Shown piece by piece: positions 13,847 to 17,713 of a stretch of DNA of 17,713 bases (the first letter of the stretch is position 1; every line of letters begins with the position of its first letter). The DNA is from Bacteroidales bacterium UBA5197. GTDB taxonomy: Bacteria > Bacteroidota > Bacteroidia > Bacteroidales > Lentimicrobiaceae. The notes beneath the pieces are model-generated. The model searched no databases. It was not told the origin of the DNA and saw only the letters and a list, made by a program, of their open reading frames with translations. The DNA is taken from positions 1-17,713 of the forward strand of contig DHVX01000050.1 of the NCBI GenBank assembly GCA_002412885.1. Reading direction: 5' to 3'. A program made the position numbers and the translations under genes.

Positions 13847-15805
13847 CTATCTCCCCACCACCTTAATGGTCTTCACAAAATCACTGGATGTCATGCGCAG
13901 GAAATAAATACCAGCCGGCAATTCCGCAGCAAGCTTTGAGGAATGTGCACCGGTTGAGAAATCCTGATTTGCTGTTTTGTAAACCATAACTCCGCTGCTG
14001 TTGAATAGCTCAAAGCTTACAGAAGAGGCGTTTGGCAACGTAAACGAAACATTAAACTCCTTGCTGAAAGGATTGGGAAATGCTTTTAAGGTTGGCGAAT
14101 TGCCTGAAACCAATCTGCTTCGGACTCCGATCTGAACTTTCAGATTGACCTGCACTTTAACTACGTTCAGGAAAAAGTCTTTAATGGTAATCTCAGTGGA
14201 ATAGAGGCCCTCATCCATTCCTGTGGTTTTTACAGTCGCATTAATCAGCATCGGTGTTGCACCTGAAAGTGTTCCGGAAGTAGAATCCACGGTAAGCCAT
14301 GAAACAGAATCGGGAACCGAAACCGTAAATGGATTGTATCCGCTGGCTGTTGAAATTAATTCTATGGCAGTGGTTTCGGTATTTTCGGGAGCCATCAGCA
14401 GCGATATGGTTGTTGGTTCGGCTGATAATTGAGGAGGATTCTGCACCATTGTCAACGCATTGAGCAGGTTCAGTCTTCCGCCGCTTACTGTCCGGCCTGC
14501 AAATGATGGCAGGGTATCAACCGAAGCAATCAGGTATTGTTTGAATTTTGAAGAAACCAGTACAGGGTCACTCTGATACTGAAGCAGTGTTTGTTCATCC
14601 GCGGCAGCATACATCAGGGCAATGGCACCTGAAACATGCGGCGACGACATTGAAGTGCCCGATTTATAGCCATAAGTATCCCCTTGTCGGGTGGAGTAGA
14701 TGTTTGTGCCGGGTGCAGCAAGATCAATACTGTTGAGCCCCCATGCAGCCTGTGAGTTCATAACATCGGTGTTGGTAGAGTTTGTCACCGACACCACAGA
14801 AACATTGGTCATGGCAGTGGGAATATCACCGTTTATATCCACATCCCATCCCCGGTTGGCGGTGGAAGCCACATTCAGAATGCCTACGGAGCCCAGTGAG
14901 TCATAAATTGCGCCCCACAAGGGATAATTTGCCGGATTTCCACCGTCAATTCCAAATGAAGAATTGGTCACCACCACAAAAGCTCCGGCCGCGCCATTGG
15001 TTTCGTTGTAAATTTTACGCATTGTGAAAATGTAATCGTACGAAGCCACCGCTATGCCTTCGTTTGATCCTGAGCCGGCAATGGGCATAAGGTAGGTGTT
15101 GAATGCCACACCTGTCACACCCAGACTGTTGTTGCCTTTTGCAGCAGCGGTTCCGGCTACGTGGGTGCCATGGTCGCTTTGCTGCATATTGCCGCTGTTC
15201 ATGTAGGCATTCCAGCCATTGTAATCATCAATGTAGCCGTTGTTGTCGTCGTCAATTCCGTTAAACGGGATTTCAAGGCGGTTTTTCCAGAGCTTGAGGT
15301 CGCTGTGGCCGAGGTCAACACCACCATCTACCATGGCAATTACGAGTGTATCACCCAAAGCGGTGATGCCCGAAGTGGTGATATCCCAGGCATAAGTTGC
15401 TTTGATATCTGCACCCGGCGTTCCGCTCATCTGCCCGGTGTTTTTCATTGCCCAGAGTGCAGTGAAGGAAGGATCGGTGGGAATCAGTTCCCTGTCAGTG
15501 ACTTTATGGTTGAACTGAGCAATAGACACCCGTGGGTGAAGGCGGATCTGTTCAAGCAGTTTTTCAGGGTTTACTTTGGATTCATCAAAAGTAAGCAGCC
15601 AGATTTTCATCCTTTCGGATAGCCTGCGCGAAAAGTTCAGGCCTGCTTCTTCAAAATCAGCTGTAAATTGCAAAGCAACCGCATCATCTGGCATTTGCCG
15701 GAACTGTATCAGCAGTTCGCCCGGTTCGCGTTCGGTTTCGGCAGATTGCGGAAAAACAGTAAGGTTCAGCAGGAAAAGCACTGCAATCAATAAAGAGAGT
15801 TTCAT
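13847..15805 (-). CDS. Subtilisin-family (S8) serine protease with T9SS sorting tail
   Basis: A 652-aa secreted protease. Residues 1-19 are a signal peptide (MKLSLLIAVLFLLNLTVFP). A prodomain-like region (about 25-105) precedes the peptidase domain (about 110-455). The catalytic triad is visible: D160 in AMVDGGVDLGHSDL, H212 in DHGTHVAGTAA and S385 in SGTSMSSPHVSGA, with N281 in VTNSSFG as the probable oxyanion-hole residue. The insert GIDDDNNGYIDDYNGWN (184-200) is a typical Bacteroidota S8 feature and likely binds calcium. A beta-sandwich domain follows (about 455-560), then a type A sorting domain (575-652: FPNPFSKEFNVSF, LPAGIYFLRM) for export by the type IX system. It probably degrades extracellular protein. 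It has its own leader region with a small inverted repeat, separated from the upstream SGNH gene by a 131-bp element. Confidence 0.95.
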   Translation of the reverse strand: MKLSLLIAVLFLLNLTVFPQSAETEREPGELLIQFRQMPDDAVALQFTADFEEAGLNFSRRLSERMKIWLLTFDESKVNPEKLLEQIRLHPRVSIAQFNHKVTDRELIPTDPSFTALWAMKNTGQMSGTPGADIKATYAWDITTSGITALGDTLVIAMVDGGVDLGHSDLKLWKNRLEIPFNGIDDDNNGYIDDYNGWNAYMNSGNMQQSDHGTHVAGTAAAKGNNSLGVTGVAFNTYLMPIAGSGSNEGIAVASYDYIFTMRKIYNETNGAAGAFVVVTNSSFGIDGGNPANYPLWGAIYDSLGSVGILNVASTANRGWDVDINGDIPTAMTNVSVVSVTNSTNTDVMNSQAAWGLNSIDLAAPGTNIYSTRQGDTYGYKSGTSMSSPHVSGAIALMYAAADEQTLLQYQSDPVLVSSKFKQYLIASVDTLPSFAGRTVSGGRLNLLNALTMVQNPPQLSAEPTTISLLMAPENTETTAIELISTASGYNPFTVSVPDSVSWLTVDSTSGTLSGATPMLINATVKTTGMDEGLYSTEITIKDFFLNVVKVQVNLKVQIGVRSRLVSGNSPTLKAFPNPFSKEFNVSFTLPNASSVSFELFNSSGVMVYKTANQDFSTGAHSSKLAAELPAGIYFLRMTSSDFVKTIKVVGR

Positions 15806-15849
15806 TCTTGTGAATTTAATCAGTGATTAACAATTCATTGTAAGCGATG

Positions 15850-15874
15850 TTCAGCAAACCGCCCGATTGCTGAA
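15850..15874. promoter_or_regulatory. Inverted repeat upstream of the protease gene
   Basis: Perfect 8-bp arms TTCAGCAA / TTGCTGAA (15850-15857 with 15867-15874), separated by 9 nt, lie 45-69 bp before the protease start. They could be an operator or a leader hairpin. No exact -7 element was found for this gene. Confidence 0.3.
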
Positions 15875-15914
15875 TTTAAAGGAAACGCCATAGACAAAAA
15901 ACGCCTTTACAATT

Positions 15915-16045
15915 CAATGTCGTTTAGTTAAGGAATATCGTCTTTCCCGCACGTGCGGGACTCAGACTGACAGTCCTCCTGAGCGGAGTCGAAGGATATT
16001 TGATTCACTTTTCTACAAATCAGAAGCCTTAACAAAACGACATTG
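15915..16045. mobile_element. 131-bp MITE-like element with 19-bp terminal inverted repeats
   Basis: The left end CAATGTCGTTTAGTTAAGG (15915-15933) matches the reverse complement of 16027-16045 at 18 of 19 positions. A 10-bp direct repeat abuts both ends: CTTTACAATT at 15905-15914 and CTTTACAACT at 16046-16055 (9 of 10), as expected of a target-site duplication. Inside are the perfect palindrome CCCGCACGTGCGGG (about 15947-15960) and CCTGAGCGGAGTCGAAGGA, both common words in Bacteroidota intergenic repeats. There is no coding capacity, so mobilisation would need a transposase elsewhere. The right-hand direct repeat contains the TAA stop of the SGNH gene. Confidence 0.65.
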
Positions 16046-16047
16046 CT

Positions 16048-17553
16048 TTACAACTGCTGATTCCGGCTTCGTATCTTTTCATCGGCAATCCATTCGGCAT
16101 CACGCCTGAGCTGTTCCTCTTCGCTGATGTTGTTGTTTCGTGCCTTTTCGCGTATCTTCTCCATCCATTCCGGCGTATTTCTGATACCCATCATACTGAG
16201 TTTGATAAGGTCGTTGCGACGGGTATATTTGTCAGGATTTTCCGATGCATCTTTATAAAACAGGTATTCTGCTTCCTGCTTAATGCGCTGCTCGGTGCTG
16301 ATGTTCATTGCAATGGCTTCGTCAACCAGTTTTTTAAAACCCTGATCATAAACGCGGATCTGATTTTCAAAAAACCATTCAGGATTCTCATTTCCGGGAA
16401 AGAACAGCTGATAAAGCTGCTCATCGAAATTCCAGGCAAAAGCATGATGAAATCTTCCGGTTATCATAATCAGTATGATGTCGCGTTTCATGATTTCTTC
16501 CCTGAAATTCTTGTCAGATGTTTTGCCATCCTGCACGTAATCGCAGCGGGTTATGTTGTTGTTGTAATACCAGAAATCGCAATTGCCGAAAGCCGATGGG
16601 GTAATCTGATCGTTGAGCCAGTTAAAATAGAAACTGTCGCCGACAATCAATGCATCGGGGCGTTTGCCGGAATTATTTCCTGAAAAGCTAAAAACCGGAT
16701 AACCCAGCCCGGGCTGACGCATAGGGAAGATAAGGTTCATTGCCAGCCCTATGTCATAATCCGGATGCCGGATGGTGTCCAGCTCTTTTATTTCATCTAT
16801 TTTCATATCGGGAAGCGAAAAGCCACTTAGCTGAGAAAGGTACGAAAGGGTTGTATCTGCAGCCAGAACAGCACCGTAATAGCTCCAGTGGGTGCCTCCT
16901 TTCGGGAAAAGGGGATAAGTTGCTGAGTTCCTTTTGGTGCGGAAAAATTCATCAAGGTCAAGCACATTAATACCCTGAGCTCCGAAATGATGGAGCATTT
17001 GGCTGTAGTTTGAAGGCAACTGTGGAACAGTGCGATACTTGCGGGGCAATAAATCAGGGTAAAAGGTGGCTTTGCCGGGTTCAAGAATCACGGCCAGTGT
17101 TTTGCCCATTTTTGCGAGGGTATCCTGCACAGCGCGAAGTTGTGCCGCTTTTTTCTGCCAGGTATTTTCGCCAATGAAGTATAGCCCAACGGCTTCTTTA
17201 ATATAGTCTTCTTCAAATAACTCGCCGTTTTTGCCAACGATTACGCCTTCAGCATTGGCTTTCCTGAAAAAGGAAAAATCAAGCTGATTATTTAGTCTTA
17301 CCAATGAATTTCTGAACCCGATGTGGTTTTCGGTGCGGGTATTGAATTCTTCCTGAAATTTACCATTCAGCCATTCAGCGCAGGTGAATAAACCCGGATC
17401 AGGTTTGCCGGTTGCCACAAACGAGCCGGTAAGCGGAGCTTCGCCGATAAAATTAAACCGGGCCTGAAGTGAAGGCAAAACCAGCATCAGCAGAATTAGC
17501 CCGAACAACCAGTATTTCAGTCTTTCATTTTTATTTTTGTGCGCATTGCCCAT
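16048..17553 (-). CDS. Membrane-anchored AlgX/AlgJ-like SGNH-family protein
   Basis: A 501-aa protein with one N-terminal membrane anchor or signal anchor (about 13-31: KYWLFGLILLMLVLPSLQA) and an outside SGNH-like domain. Two hallmarks of the AlgX/AlgJ polysaccharide O-acetyltransferase fold are visible: GTHWSYYGA (H222) and VGDSFYF (D306, S307), where the serine would be nucleophilic. The position two before the histidine is Gly (GGTHW), whereas AlgX has Asp, so activity may differ or another residue may serve. The C-terminal tail (about 408-501) repeats a helical motif: MNISTEQRIKQEAEYL then NNISEEEQLRRDAEWI, with RNTPEWMEKIREKA between. A membrane O-acyltransferase partner, if present, should lie beyond the right edge. 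It may acetylate surface polysaccharide. Confidence 0.82.
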   Translation of the reverse strand: MGNAHKNKNERLKYWLFGLILLMLVLPSLQARFNFIGEAPLTGSFVATGKPDPGLFTCAEWLNGKFQEEFNTRTENHIGFRNSLVRLNNQLDFSFFRKANAEGVIVGKNGELFEEDYIKEAVGLYFIGENTWQKKAAQLRAVQDTLAKMGKTLAVILEPGKATFYPDLLPRKYRTVPQLPSNYSQMLHHFGAQGINVLDLDEFFRTKRNSATYPLFPKGGTHWSYYGAVLAADTTLSYLSQLSGFSLPDMKIDEIKELDTIRHPDYDIGLAMNLIFPMRQPGLGYPVFSFSGNNSGKRPDALIVGDSFYFNWLNDQITPSAFGNCDFWYYNNNITRCDYVQDGKTSDKNFREEIMKRDIILIMITGRFHHAFAWNFDEQLYQLFFPGNENPEWFFENQIRVYDQGFKKLVDEAIAMNISTEQRIKQEAEYLFYKDASENPDKYTRRNDLIKLSMMGIRNTPEWMEKIREKARNNNISEEEQLRRDAEWIADEKIRSRNQQL

Positions 17554-17573
17554 GATCCGGCGCTTAGTTTTGG

Positions 17574-17581
17574 CAAATGTA
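17574..17581 (-). promoter_or_regulatory. -7 promoter element for the SGNH gene
   Basis: On the minus strand the sequence is TACATTTG, an exact TAnnTTTG match 20 bases before the ATG at 17553, with TTGACA starting 16 bases further upstream. The element sits just inside the edge of the ATTTCGG repeat block. Confidence 0.5.
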
Positions 17582-17596
17582 AGGGATTTCCTGTCA

Positions 17597-17687
17597 ATTT
17601 CGGATTTCGGATTTCGGATTTCGGCGTAAAACTCTTACCTCTTACCTCTGATTTCGGATTTCTGATTTCGGATTTCGGATTTCGGCG
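17597..17687. repeat. ATTTCGG heptamer repeats in two blocks
   Basis: Four units start at 17597 and five at 17651 (one is ATTTCTG). Both blocks end in ATTTCGGCG. Between them lies TAAAACTCTTACCTCTTACC. The reverse complement (AATCCGAAAT) also occurs at about 6310-6333. The last 26 bases of the window (to 17713) hold no feature I can support. Confidence 0.75.
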
Positions 17688-17713
17688 GACCCAGGGGACC
17701 TGCGACCACTGGG

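Noticed and set aside
17684..17713. Possible partial tRNA on the minus strand at the right edge
   Set aside because: CCCAGTGGTCGCAGG and GGGTCCGCC resemble the 3' part of a tRNA, but the T-loop TTCRANY is absent and the rest is outside the window; not supportable.

Overview
The window looks like a chromosomal segment of a Bacteroidota bacterium, probably Bacteroidales-like. Two secreted proteins end in a type IX secretion (T9SS) type A sorting domain. Several genes have a TAnnTTTG box, the Bacteroidota -7 promoter element, a short distance upstream. Most starts lack a clear Shine-Dalgarno sequence. No rRNA, complete tRNA, transposase or CRISPR array was found.

Left part (1-4130) is AT-rich accessory DNA. 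It holds a uracil-DNA-glycosylase-fold gene broken by one in-frame TGA, a 53-codon ORF with a strong terminator, a two-gene operon of unknown function (1461-2959), and a protein with two winged-helix repeats fused to a PD-(D/E)XK nuclease-like domain. The mixture resembles a defence or mobile-island neighbourhood, but no known system is recognised.

Middle part (4130-8434) holds a class II Fic protein with its own inhibitory motif, a small four-helix membrane protein, and a DUF6364/PIN antitoxin-toxin pair. The spaces between them are filled with short dispersed repeats: GCCACGAATGCACGAAT units, AACCTC/AACCTT hexamers, TTTTTCA heptamers, CCGTCCCTCGTCCC and CTCCCCGTCTCCTTGTC blocks.

Right part (8435-17713) is more GC-rich and carries envelope and secretion genes. 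These are a very large sortilin/BNR-type beta-propeller protein, a divergent small T9SS cargo protein, a subtilisin-family (S8) protease with a T9SS tail, and a membrane-anchored AlgX/AlgJ-like SGNH protein. The same repeat families recur here in the opposite orientation. A 131-bp element with 19-bp terminal inverted repeats and a 10-bp direct duplication lies exactly at the 3' end of the SGNH gene.

The strongest unexplained signals are three. The first is the miniature inverted-repeat element whose target duplication contains a stop codon. The second is the placement of purine-rich repeat modules directly after the stop codons of four separate genes. The third is the uncharacterised operon and nuclease fusion on the left.
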